Shown here in pieces: positions 9,914 to 19,696 of a stretch of 64,000 nucleotides of DNA (the first letter of the stretch is position 1; the number at the start of each line of letters is the position of its first letter). The DNA is from Balanoglossus misakiensis (lineage: Eukaryota > Hemichordata). The stretch covers positions 7,998,001 through 8,062,000 of the forward strand of contig CM082591.2 in the NCBI GenBank assembly GCA_040954595.2, in the 5' to 3' direction. The notes beneath the pieces are model-generated. The model did not search any database. It worked only from the letters and a program-made list of their open reading frames with translations, and had not been told where the DNA came from. The translations under genes were made by a program, and so were the position numbers.

Positions 9914-11521
9914 GGGAGCATTCGTTTTTTACAGGGAGGGGGGGGGGCGGTGGAAATCAGGGGGGGTTTACTTTTACAAAGTAGTTGTTAGGGGGGGGGA
10001 CAAATTTTATAATCAATGGTTTGGGGGGGGACAATTTTTACAACAGATTTGTATGGAATTATAGCAAAAAACAACAGAATTGACCGTAAAGTGTATAAAA
10101 TAGAATACAAACATGTCTTTATTCTGTGTGATCAGGTGACAACAAGTACACTTTTGATCACAAAAATAACATTTCAGGCTGTATCATGGCAATATTATGA
10201 CATACCGTTAAAGTCACTTTATAAGTCGCAGCGGTATTATAAGTCACACCCCTTCTTTGAAAGACTTGTTTGGGAGGAGATTTTAAGGAAATGAATACAA
10301 CAGAACATTGGTGTTATAAGTCGCACCCCCTTTTCGGCACACACTGTCACTCAAAAAAGGTGCGTCTTGTAAAATGACTTTAACGGTACATCACTTTTAA
10401 AACTCTTTGGAAACTGGAAAAATAGCTATATTCCGAAATACGGATATTATGGAGTGTTTGCAAAGATTTTCAGACTTTGTTTATTTTGAGTCCGCAAAAA
10501 TGCAGTTTCGCGCCCTTTATTTTACAAAATTTTCTAATGTGGGAGGGGGAACCCCCTCCCACACCCACCCCCTCCATTCATCAACACCTTTCAATCATTG
10601 ACTGGTTTATCTATAGTGTCCCAAGTCAGGGGACTTGCCCCCCACCCCATGATAACTTTGAGCGGCGACGATTAAATTTGTCCTCCCCAACATACCGGTA
10701 GTTGATTTAATTTGCTTTTGCCGGGTTCATTAAAATGCAGCTTTGAGCTCTGTATTTTACAAAATTTTCTTACGTGGGAGGGGGACACCCCCTCCCAAAC
10801 CCACCCCCTTCAATTCTCGGTTTACAATGTCTCCTAACACAGAATACAAATACTTAACAAATAAAAACAATGTTCAGTTTTAATACCCACTGATGAGGGG
10901 AAACATCAGTTTCAAATTCTTTTCATGGGAGTGCTGTTTTTCTTTTTTTACAAGATAGATAGGTGATGTGTTCTCTGTGAAAGAAAATGGGGGGGGGGGA
11001 TTTCAAAATTTTGGCAGTTCGGAAGAGGGGGATTTGAAAATATTTCGGGTTGTGTACGGGGGGCATGTGAAAATTAGCGGTAAAAAAAATTGAATTCTCC
11101 CCCCCCCTCCAGAGGTGTTTGTGAATGCAGCCTAAGAACACCAATGGGAACCTAAAAGGAATCTAAAAACCCTTGTACAAAGCATTTGTACAAGTTGTAT
11201 TAAAAAAATACTGTCTATGACATCACGTACAGCTACTTTGGCTATAAGGTAGAGTGTAATGTTAAAAACTGAATGTAATTCTGAATAGAATCATATGTCA
11301 ACAATAACAATGGTCAGTCATAGAATATCTGACAAAGTTTGATAAGTTTAATCCGGTGGATAAACTTTTTTTTTTGGGGGGGGTCACATTTTACAATTGA
11401 AGAATTTAGGGGGGGACACATTTTAGAAAAGTAATTTCGAGGGGGGGTTGCCTTTTACATTTAGTCGGCGACTCAAATTCCACCGCCCCCCCCCCCCTCC
11501 CTGTAAAAAACGAATGCTCCC
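9914..11521. mobile_element. G-run TIR element with TAA target duplication
   Basis: The ends are inverted copies of GGGAGCATTCGTTTTTTACA followed by GGGAGG and a long G run; TAA flanks both sides (9911-9913 and 11522-11524). DIRS coding sequence is interrupted by it and resumes after 11524. Truncated left parts are present at 6774-7440 and 8342-9012 because of the tandem duplication. It contains the TA-flanked MITE (10205-10386) and a region near-identical in reverse complement to the separate element at 44358-45117. No transposase frame is seen. TAA targets are typical of PIF/Harbinger-type elements. Confidence 0.65.
10205..10386. mobile_element. TA-flanked TIR MITE (unit 3)
   Basis: Third copy of the 182-bp element, with inverted CCGTTAAAGTCA ends. 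Confidence 0.65.
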
Positions 11522-11524
11522 TAA

Positions 11525-11650
11525 GGATGATCAAAATAGCACGTGCAGGAGATAAAGTCTGGGAGGTTCCCACAAAAATGGGCTATTGGGAACCAGTGCC
11601 ACCCTGTACGATGTCTGGCTCTGCCGTTTTCATTTCGGCTTGCAACAATA
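11525..11650 (+). pseudogene. DIRS coding remnant after the G-run element
   Basis: Directly after the TAA the plus strand reads RMIKIARAGDKVWEVPTKMG then YWEPVPPCTMSGSAVFIS, continuing the VENQSL frame that ended at about 6770, 8338 and 9910. This shows the real end of the DIRS target and supports a single original insertion site. Confidence 0.5.
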
Positions 11651-11694
11651 CGGCTGAATGTGGAATACAAATAATATTATAATGAAAGTACAGG

Positions 11695-11912
11695 AACGCA
11701 TCTCAATTTCAAACAGTCTTGTCTCAAAATCCCTCAAAATAAACTGTAAAAATAATTCAAAACAGCCTTAATTTATTTTGTCAACACTCAGTACATGTAG
11801 CGACTGCACCTACAATTAATTTCTGTTCTTAATTTTTCTTCAAAATGTGGAAAATAACTCCAAAAATTATGAAAGTGACATTGGTTCAGTGTTAAGTTTG
11901 TTGCCATGGCCA
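11695..11912. repeat. Stranded copy of the NHL gene 3' flank
   Basis: This stretch (AATTTCAAACAGTCTTGTCT through GTTGCCATGGC) is homologous to the 3' flanks of genes B and C at 27031-27245 and 56824-57040, but no NHL exon follows it. It looks like a leftover of an earlier, deleted array copy or a rearranged duplication. Confidence 0.65.
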
Positions 11913-11939
11913 TAACATGTAGTTACTAGTATATACATG

Positions 11940-13534
11940 TACTGTTATTCTATGATTGACAGATTGATACTGTGGAAGGGCAGTGGAGCCCTGAAGGTCA
12001 AATGAGGTCACACTGCAGCAATATGTATGGTTTAAATGTTAACTATACTATAGGGTACATTAACACCATGTCCAAATATAATGGACAGAATAGCTAAACG
12101 GAAACCTTAATCTAAATTCTGTTATCATTACTTATAGGTGAGTGATCACAATCTATTTTTGGTACCTTGTTATCTTATCAAATATTTGCAGTGTGCAGAC
12201 CACAGTTACCAGCAGCATTATGGTATTTGTAAAGTTTAGGTTTGAAGTGATCCATCAAAAGTGTTCTTGGGAGAAATATGTTGAAATGTCAATCATTACT
12301 TATTGATCAAAATTGACCTGCATGCAGTGCATTTCAAATAAGTTTCATTCTTTCATTTTCAATTCATGTCTGGAAGGGAGCATTCAAAAAATTGACATGA
12401 CAGCTTTTCCCCACACAAATTTAGCCAATTGGTGGGTACACACCACATCTATTATTAATATTCATGAGTTTACTTTTCTTGTTATACGTACACTCTTATA
12501 ACAATGGAAAATCTTGAGGATGGCTATTACATCAAGCTGACAACCCCCCGCAAGTGTATGTCATGTACATAAACAAAAATAGTCTGGTGTGTGGAGCCGC
12601 CTCCCTTTTTTACAGGAAGTACTTTTGAAATATTTTTTTTGCTATCAGTCCACACTCATGATCAGTTTTGTGTCAGAATTATAGTCATATCAACATTTCG
12701 AGTAAGACTTTACCAGAAGAACTTGTTTTTGTTGTGGCTCTGATTTGGGCCGTTTTAAACTGGGGTTTCAAAAAGTTTGGCGACTTTTAGGACCACGGTC
12801 ACGTCACACTTGCCATGCTGGGGACTTGCTGGGGGTGGGGTAGACTCTTCAGTCGCTGTGTCTGTCGATAAGGAATGGAACTTTCGTTCGTACGACGTGC
12901 ATTTCATTTTCAGTATCACACAGTCTTGGAGCAAGACTAGGGGTGGGGTTGCTTGTTGACGGTGCCAAGAGGAGTCAGCCAGTTTTAGCTTGTACTTCAG
13001 GCCAAATAGTGCAGTGCCAACCTAATTTACCTCTAATAAACTTTATAAAATATAATACATTGTAACACTAAATTGTTCAGTCGGATGATTTTTGTCATCA
13101 TTCTGAGCAACACAACAGCATCGTTTAGAGTGCTCTTTCTCTAGGAAATCGCTCAAGCTTATAAAACATGAGGTCTGTGCAGCTCCACTCGCCAGCTTCT
13201 CATCACTGTCTGTCACCTACCCGATCATTTCAAAGGGGTGATCAAAATGGCCAGAACAGCCAATTTTAACCAACCAGGTTCAAAAACCTGAGAAAAGGTG
13301 CTAAAAGCATGCCATAGATATATTGACGAGATAAACATTGGGAATAGTAGGATTAAAGGAGGTGTGACTGGTCCAACCTGTTCAGTTTTAGTGTGGGGAA
13401 CGGCTGGAATGATAAAAATAATGTTGCTTTCATAATTTTTACCAAATTTCAGTATTAATAAATCATATGTTTGGCCAGATCAATTAATTCAAATCAATAA
13501 AAATCGTCGAGAATTACATGTATTTCTGATGTAA
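11940..13534. other. Intergenic sequence without genes
   Basis: No convincing ORF. Positions ~11940-12400 and ~13410-13534 match 35990-37150 and 37180-37320 of the second spacer; the second copy carries a TTAA-flanked MITE that is absent here near 12031-12037. About 12400-13400 is present only in this spacer. Confidence 0.6.
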
Positions 13535-14278
13535 TTCTTTTTGAGGGTGTTCGTGTGTTTCTGTGACCGAAACCATCATGATTGAGGACACGCAGAAAGA
13601 ATAATAACAGTTCAGGGTTCGCGTTAGCACAGATAATCTACGTTTTCACGCAAGATTGTAATGATTGCACTCAAGAAAAGACGCGCTGGTGTGAGCACTG
13701 CGCGCAAACGTTTCTCATGCCGGCTAAAAGTGGCTATTGATCTGCAGTAGCTAGGCAACTATATCGGTATTATGACTCCGCTTGCACGTCTGAGGTAAAA
13801 CAAACAATACGTTGCAAGCGCATCAGGTCATGCAAGCGTCAAAAACAAGTTACCTAAAATGTTACAAAATTTGTCCACTCGCCGTACTGGTGAACCCTTG
13901 TAGATTTCTTTTTGAGAGTTTTCGTGTGTTTCTGTCACATGGGGAAGCCGTCATGGTTGAGGACACGCAGAAAGAATAATAACAGTTCAGGGTTCGCGTT
14001 AGCACAGATAATCTACGTTTTCACGCAAGATTGTAATGATTGCACTCAAGAAAAGACGCGCCGTTGCAAGCACTGCGCGCAAACGTTTCTCATGCCGGCT
14101 AAAAGTGGCTATTGATCTGCAGTAGCTAGGCAACTATATCGGTATTATGACTCCGCTTGCGCGTCTGAGGTAAAACAAACAATATGTTGCAAGCGCATGA
14201 GGTCATGCGCGCTTCAAAAACAAGTTACCTAAAATGTTACAAAATTTGTCCACTCGCCTTACACGTGAACCCTTGTAG
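13535..14278. repeat. Two direct repeats of ~371 bp
   Basis: The sequence beginning TTCTTTTTGAG repeats at 13535 and 13906, and its start recurs again at 14848. The second copy contains a 67-codon plus-strand frame (13912-14115) with a CNDC...CKHC pattern; the first copy reads CNDC...CEHC but without the same start. The second spacer has only one short version (about 37315). Confidence 0.7.
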
Positions 14279-14288
14279 AGACTATTTA

Positions 14289-14474
14289 GAGGTTATAAAC
14301 GGCTAGCGAGGGTATTTGGTTGCGGATATAAGACCTCTCAGGTGAAAAATTAGCATATTTGGCGGGAAATAATCACCGAGCGAAGCGAGGTGATTATTTC
14401 ACCCAAATATGCTAATTTTCACCTGAGAGGTCTTATATCCGTACCAAATACCCGAGCGCACCGTTTATAACCTC
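14289..14474. mobile_element. Near-perfect foldback element
   Basis: Arms of about 85 bp beginning GAGGTTATAAACGG and ending with its complement fold on a GAGCGAAGCGAG tip. Internal blocks AGACCTCTCAGGTGAAAA and TTAGCATATTTGG are mirrored. It is probably a MITE. Absent from the second spacer. Confidence 0.65.
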
Positions 14475-14847
14475 ATTATAATATGATTTTGCTTGATAAA
14501 GATAAACAATTTCATTTTTTCTAATCCGTTGTTTGGTTAATTATTGGGGATAAATCGTGCTAGTTCTAGGGCCTCGTCGCGCACTGTTCCAGAACACCAA
14601 GCTGAGCTCGCGCAAACGCGTTCTAGAATTTCTAAAGTCACGCGATTTTATTCCACCGCCAATTAGAATGTAGAAAGTGCGTTCTATTCAGGCGCGTTCT
14701 CTTCTACGTGTTCTATTTCGGTTACTTTTTTAAAACTATTCACTGTTCAGGGTCCAGGTACTAGGTCTTCTTGCCGAGAATATAAACCCCGGCTCCAGCC
14801 AATCAGCGAGCTGGATTCACACCAAACATATTATAATTCTGATTGAA
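14475..14847. other. Spacer without recognised features
   Basis: Relatively GC-rich sequence with repeated GCGCGTTCT / GTTCTA motifs, present only in the first spacer. No ORF or RNA gene is supported. Confidence 0.4.
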
Positions 14848-15101
14848 TTCTTTTTGAGGGTGTTCATGTGTTTCTGTCACATGGGGAAGGCGTCATGGTT
14901 GAGGACAGAAAGAATAATAAGACTGTCACAATATATCACTAACCCTCTTAATTTTGTAACAGAGTGGTTGATTCCTTCACAAGGTAGAACTTCAATCCAT
15001 GGTTCACTGCCAAAGCTACAGTAGGTTCAATTGTCATAAACAGGAGAAATCCCTGAGTCTGGTTCCAAGTACCACAGAGCTGCTCAGTACTTGTCACATA
15101 C

Positions 15102-15166
15102 CTGTGTTGTAGATGTGATATCAGAGTTTGGAATCTCTTTGCCACCACCCATTAAAAACATGTCAC
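15102..15166 (-). pseudogene. Exon-like module alpha, copy 1
   Basis: A 65-nt segment between an acceptor-like CTGGTAG and donor-like ACAG|GTATGTG, homologous to 37582-37646, which reads VTCCKWVVAKRFQTLISHLQ. Here a TAA follows the fourth codon, so this copy is broken. A partner module beta lies just downstream (about 14945-15015) but has lost its donor GT. Confidence 0.35.
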
Positions 15167-15638
15167 CTACCAGGGCTATATGTATTCAGTGTATTCAGTT
15201 AAAAAACAAGATAATAAATCATCAGCTCCAGTAGAACATACCTCTCAAAACGGTTGTTGCGGAGTGGTTGATTCCTTCCCTAGTTAGAACTTCAATCCAG
15301 GTATATCTGAAATAAGTGATATTATTCACATGTAAATACCGGTACATGTATATTGGTATTCACTATATTCTGATCATCTTTCAAGGCAAGAAAAGTTTGG
15401 ATGCTTAATTGTTGCGTTATTTCCAATAGAATTCTTTTTAAAGGTGTGCGCTCAGTAAAATTGAAAGTATTGTCATTTTTTTAGTTGTGGATTTTTGGAT
15501 TCTCCTTTGTATGTATAATGAAAATCCGTAATAAAATATAGGGGTCACCGCACTTGTTTTTGAAATACAGAGCCATGAATTTAGTCGATAATAGAAGAAG
15601 AGAAAGACAGAAAATCACCAAGTTCAATGCAACATTAC

Positions 15639-15709
15639 CTCTTAGTGTTGTAACAGATAAGTTGATTCCTTCAGAAGTTAGAGTTTCAATCCATTTGATC
15701 CATGCAAAG
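15639..15709 (-). pseudogene. Exon-like module beta, copy 2
   Basis: A 71-nt open segment between CTCTAG and AGAG|GTAATG, reading FAWIKWIETLTSEGINLSVT. It is homologous to other beta modules at about 15253-15300, 15957-15998, 16248-16300, 37425-37495 and 37723-37790. It joins in frame behind an alpha module, but joining its own end to the next alpha module meets a stop. Confidence 0.35.
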
Positions 15710-15799
15710 CTAGAGTAGCTCCCACTGGCAAAAAGAGGAGAAATCCCTGAGTCTGGTTCCGATCGAGTACCACAGAGCTGCTCAGTACTTGTCACATAC

Positions 15800-15864
15800 C
15801 TGTGTTGTAGATGTGATATCAGAGTTTGGAATCTCTTTGCCACCACCCATTTACAACATGTCAT
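15800..15864 (-). pseudogene. Exon-like module alpha, copy 2
   Basis: A 65-nt open segment between GGTAG and CACAG|GTATGTG reading MTCCKWVVAKRFQTLISHLQ. No start codon context, terminal exon or known domain is attached, so it may be a fossil of a gene or of a repeat. Confidence 0.35.
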
Positions 15865-16499
15865 CTACCAGGGGTATATGTATTCAGTGTATTCAGTTAA
15901 AAAACAAGATAATAAATCATCAGCTCCAGTAGAACATACCTCTCAAAACGGTTGTTGCGGAGTGGTTGATTCCTTCCCTAGTTAGAACTTCAATCCAGGT
16001 ACATCTGAAATAAGTGATATTAGTCGCATGTAAATACAAATCCTAGACATTTTTCATTTAGGTCTATTTTCAAGTTGACAAAAGTTTAGAGGCTTAATTG
16101 TTGAGTTATTCCAATAGAATTCTTCTTGTTGATGTCGGGTTCTGTTAGTTGAAAATGAAAGAGGTTGTGGCTCGAGTTTGAGGACTAAAAGAAAAAGACA
16201 GAAAATATCACCAAATATTCAATGTGACGTACGTACCTCTTAATGTCGTAACAGAGTGTTTGATTTCCTCACAAAGTAGAACTCTCCAGGTGAATAACTG
16301 AAGCTAAGGTCCCAAAATTATCAAGAGTGTTAGTGCTCACCAGAGAAAAATGGCAGATAAAGTTGCTGAGCGATCTACCAAGTGCTGTACACTTGTCATG
16401 TGATCAGACTTTAAATACCTGTGTTGTACAAATGTATCACGTACAGTCTGGACTCAAAGTTCAATTGCCATCGTGTCCATTTAGAACATGTCAGCAATT

Positions 16500-17130
16500 G
16501 AAATTCAGTTAACTTTGAAAATGTTTAATGCAACTTTGTCATCTTCTACTCAATTTAACCATATATTTTTTCTGATAAATTTTCCTTTGCTTTTTAATTG
16601 TTAACATGACAATAGGCTTAATGAGGTAAAGGTCAGATAAGACCAGTTGCACATATACCGCTGTTAACTGATTAAAATTTAGTCATCCAAATTAAAAGCA
16701 AATATGGATAATATGAACAAGTTGTAAAATTTATAATTCTGCAAAATAAAAAAAATAGTATAGCAAAATTTACTTCTCACAAACAGTAATGGCCGCTGAT
16801 CTATTTCAAACAATAAAGACAGTTTTTGATTGATGGTACTTTGTCAAACACTGAAGCAAGGATAAATGTCTACCATTTGATTTTATCAGTTTAGATATGC
16901 CAGGCTTTGCAGGTATTTTGTTTATTTTGTGATTTGTTCTGTGTTAATGTCATTCTGTCCCCAGAGATAATATCGTAGTTGATAAGCAAATGGCCTCTGA
17001 GTATTGGACCTGTATATAACCGTACATTTCTAAAAAATGAAATAAATTGTACCTACCAGAGGAACAGGACTAAGGTGGCCCATGTAATTGTAATTGAAAC
17101 ATCTCCAAAAGTGACTATCATTTCATAAAT
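16500..17130. other. AT-rich intergenic sequence
   Basis: No gene seen. It matches 38560-39215 of the second spacer, which also carries an extra partial duplication of the GTCAGCAATTGAAATTCAGT region. Confidence 0.5.
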
Positions 17131-17136
17131 AATGAT

Positions 17137-17856
17137 TTATTTTATCCATTTAAGCACTGTCTCATTCACTCCTACTGAAGTCACTAGTTTGTCATTTCTA
17201 GTCTTCCAGCTCCCAATCCAAAGCCCCTCTGATTTGCCAACATTGAGACATAGACCTGATATGTCTCCAAACTTGTGAATAGTGTTAATTGCCTGATTCA
17301 GCAAGTTCAACTTTGCCTGGTCGTGTCCAAAATAATTACCTAGACATTTAATTGGGGATTTCTCCCATTTTAATCCCACTAGTTTGTCATTTCTAGTCTT
17401 CCAGCTCCCAATCCATAGCCGCTCTGATTTGCCAACATTGAGACGTAGACCTGATACGTCTCCAAACTTGTGAATAGTGTTAATTGCCTGATAAATTGAC
17501 ATATCGTTGGCTGCTGATAAAAAGTGTAGCGTCGTCTGCGACCTAAGAAATTTTGACTTCTGCATGGTGTGGAAAGTTCACAACATTTGTTTGAATATGT
17601 ATACCATTAATGCTTGTATTCTGTATTACATGACAAGCCATAATCTCCACGGAAAGAAGAAAAAGTAATACAGATAGAGGACAGCCTTGACGTACGCCTC
17701 TATTCAATTGAAAATTTTCAGAACACCAACTATAGTTGATAATACAACTTTCACATACATTATAAATTGACTTGACATATTTTATAAACTGAGGCCCAAA
17801 CCCAAATTAAGCTAGTGTCACAAAAAGGAAATTCCACTCTAAAGAATCAAAAGCCT
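17137..17856 (-). pseudogene. Tx1/L1-like RT, C-terminal piece
   Basis: Minus-strand frames read FDSLEWNFLFVTLA, RGVRQGCPLSVLLFLLSVEI and, in another frame, a 142-residue piece with IHKFGDVSGLRLNVGKSERL and WEKSPIKCLGNYFG, all typical of L1/Tx1-clade RT motifs. The 142-residue frame contains an internal duplication (INTIHKFGD...RNDKLV twice). The FADD-like region is damaged. The 5' part of the same element lies at 19697-21670. Confidence 0.75.
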
Positions 17857-19696
17857 CATTTCATTTTATTTCATAGTTTATTCGCTAATGTATGTTTAAA
17901 AATAAAATACACCAGAAATCTCATTGGCTCGAACTCTAACAATATTAAGACATTTGCAATGTAAAAACAGGGTCAACAAACACCGATAAAATACAAACAC
18001 TCACTATAAAAAGTTACGAATATCTGGCTAAAGGGTCCATCCCATTCAATTGACGGACTGCTGATGGATAAAAACTTTTCCTATGACGTTCTGATTTTGT
18101 TGCAATTGAGCGGTAACGCTTGCCTGATTGCAAAAGTGAAAACTGATGAAAGGCAGGATGAGAAGAATCGGAGAGTATATACTTTGTTTTCTTGTGCATC
18201 CTAGATCTGTATAGGTCATCTAATTGAGGCAGGTTTACACCAGTAATGCGCTCGGCAGAACATATTACTCTGTTTAATAGACGACGGTCTCCAACAGTTG
18301 AGCTCCCGTACCAGACAGCAATGGAGACTGTCAACACACTCTCGACAACTGCCCGATAAAATTTTATCAGGAGATCCCTGCTAAGACCGAAGCCCGCCAG
18401 CCTTCGTAAAAAGAACAATCGTCGCTGAGCTTTCTGAACACAATGCTCGACGTGCGCCTGCCAGGTTAAATCACTAGAGATGTGGATGCCGAGGAATTTA
18501 AAGGTGTCAACTATCTCGACATCTGTACCATTGATAGACAAAGGTGTGAGGGGAGTCTTATTCCTCCGAAAATCGATAATGACCTCTTTTGTCTTGCTTA
18601 CATTTAATTCTAAGTTATTGGCAGCGCACCACATCTCCAATTCATCAACCTGGCGGCGATAATTGATCTCATTTTCGTCAATCAACCCAGCAACAGTTGT
18701 ATCATCTGCAAATTTAATAGTGAGACAGTTTTCAAACCACGCTATGCAATCGGAAGTCATTAGAGAATAAAGCAATGGAGACAGGGCACAACCTTGTGGT
18801 GCACCTGTATTCAAAACCAGTGTTTTAGAATATCGTGAACCTATTCTGACCATCTGTGGTCGGCCTGTAAGAAAGTCAAGAATCCAGCTTGAAATGTTGT
18901 GGTCCATACCAATGCTTATTAGCTGACTATGCAGCCTGAATGGCAGGATAGTGTTGAACGCTGAGCTAAAGTCGATGAATAACATGCGAGCATACGTTGG
19001 CCTTTTCCTATCAAGATGTGGTAAAATATATTCTAAAGCAAGTGAAACTGCATCTTCAACCGAACGTTTTGACTTATAAGCAAACTGATATGGGTCGAAT
19101 CTGTCTGGAATAAAAGATTTCATGAATCTTGCAACGAGCTTTTCAAAACATTTCATTACGATAGAGGTTAGAGCAACCGGGCGATAATCATTCATGCTAA
19201 TTACTGGTGTGCGTTTTGGTACTGGGATTATTGTTGATGTTTTGAAAATGACTGGAACGTGACAGGTGCGAAGTGACCAATTGAAAACTTCAGTGAAAAT
19301 ACCACACAACTGTAGGGCACACATTCTAAGCAATCTTGGTGATATATTGTCCGGCTCTGGGGCCTTACGCATATTTAACTTCAAAAACTCACGTTTCGTA
19401 TTATTGCATGAGATATATAATGTCCTGTCAGAGTCAATGGGCACAGTTGGTATTTCAGTTGCGCGATCAAAGCGACTGTAAAACAAGTTCAAATCGTCAG
19501 GAAGCGATGGGTCATCTGGGATTCTTGGTTTTGATTTAAAGTTGTAATCAGCGATTTTTTGAATACCCTTCCAGAGTTCTCGTGAGTTCGTTGATGAAAT
19601 GTCACTTTCTAATTTGTTTTGATACAAACGCTTGGCTGACTTTATGCACTTCTTCAGGTCGTATTTAGCCTTGACAAAATCACTGCGATTTCCATG
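17857..19696 (-). mobile_element. CR1/L2-like non-LTR retrotransposon nested in Tx1-like element
   Basis: A 562-codon frame (19702-18014) begins at its 5' side with the tail of an endonuclease-RT linker (KYDLKKCIKSAKRLYQNKLE) and contains the full RT: KAPEPDNISPRLL, MNDYRPVALTSIVMKCFEKL, FIDFSSAFNTI, GAPQGCALSPLLYSLM, IKFADDTTVAGLI and the end SFYPSAVRQLN. That C-terminus and the fingers resemble vertebrate and invertebrate L2-like elements. It is 5'-truncated (no endonuclease). It splits the Tx1-like RT between the LLFLE and FDSLEW codons. The 3' tail has TGAAATAAAATGAAATGA repeats. Confidence 0.85.

Larger units (their letters stand above)
5879..10574 (+). repeat. Tandem triplication, ~1.57-kb units, of DIRS plus G-run element
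   Basis: Units start at the same GTGTACCGTCTAATCT sequence at about 5879, 7441 and 9013; units 2 and 3 are offset by 1572 bp and encode an identical 207-residue frame. Each unit runs from the DIRS RT catalytic region through RNase H (VSDASLGGWGGIV, SADNPADGLSRR) and tail (ENCYAFPPFNMIGPVLKFL), then into a G-rich TIR element and back to DIRS at a CCACCCC-TTCCACGG junction. Unit 1 carries an extra hairpin element and lacks about 340 bp found in units 2 and 3. The duplication therefore happened after the G-run element had inserted into DIRS. Confidence 0.85.

Noticed and set aside
13912-14115. Possible zinc-finger ORF with CNDC...CKHC
   Set aside because: Only 67 codons, inside a repeat, no further zinc ligands and no family match; kept only as a note under the repeat.
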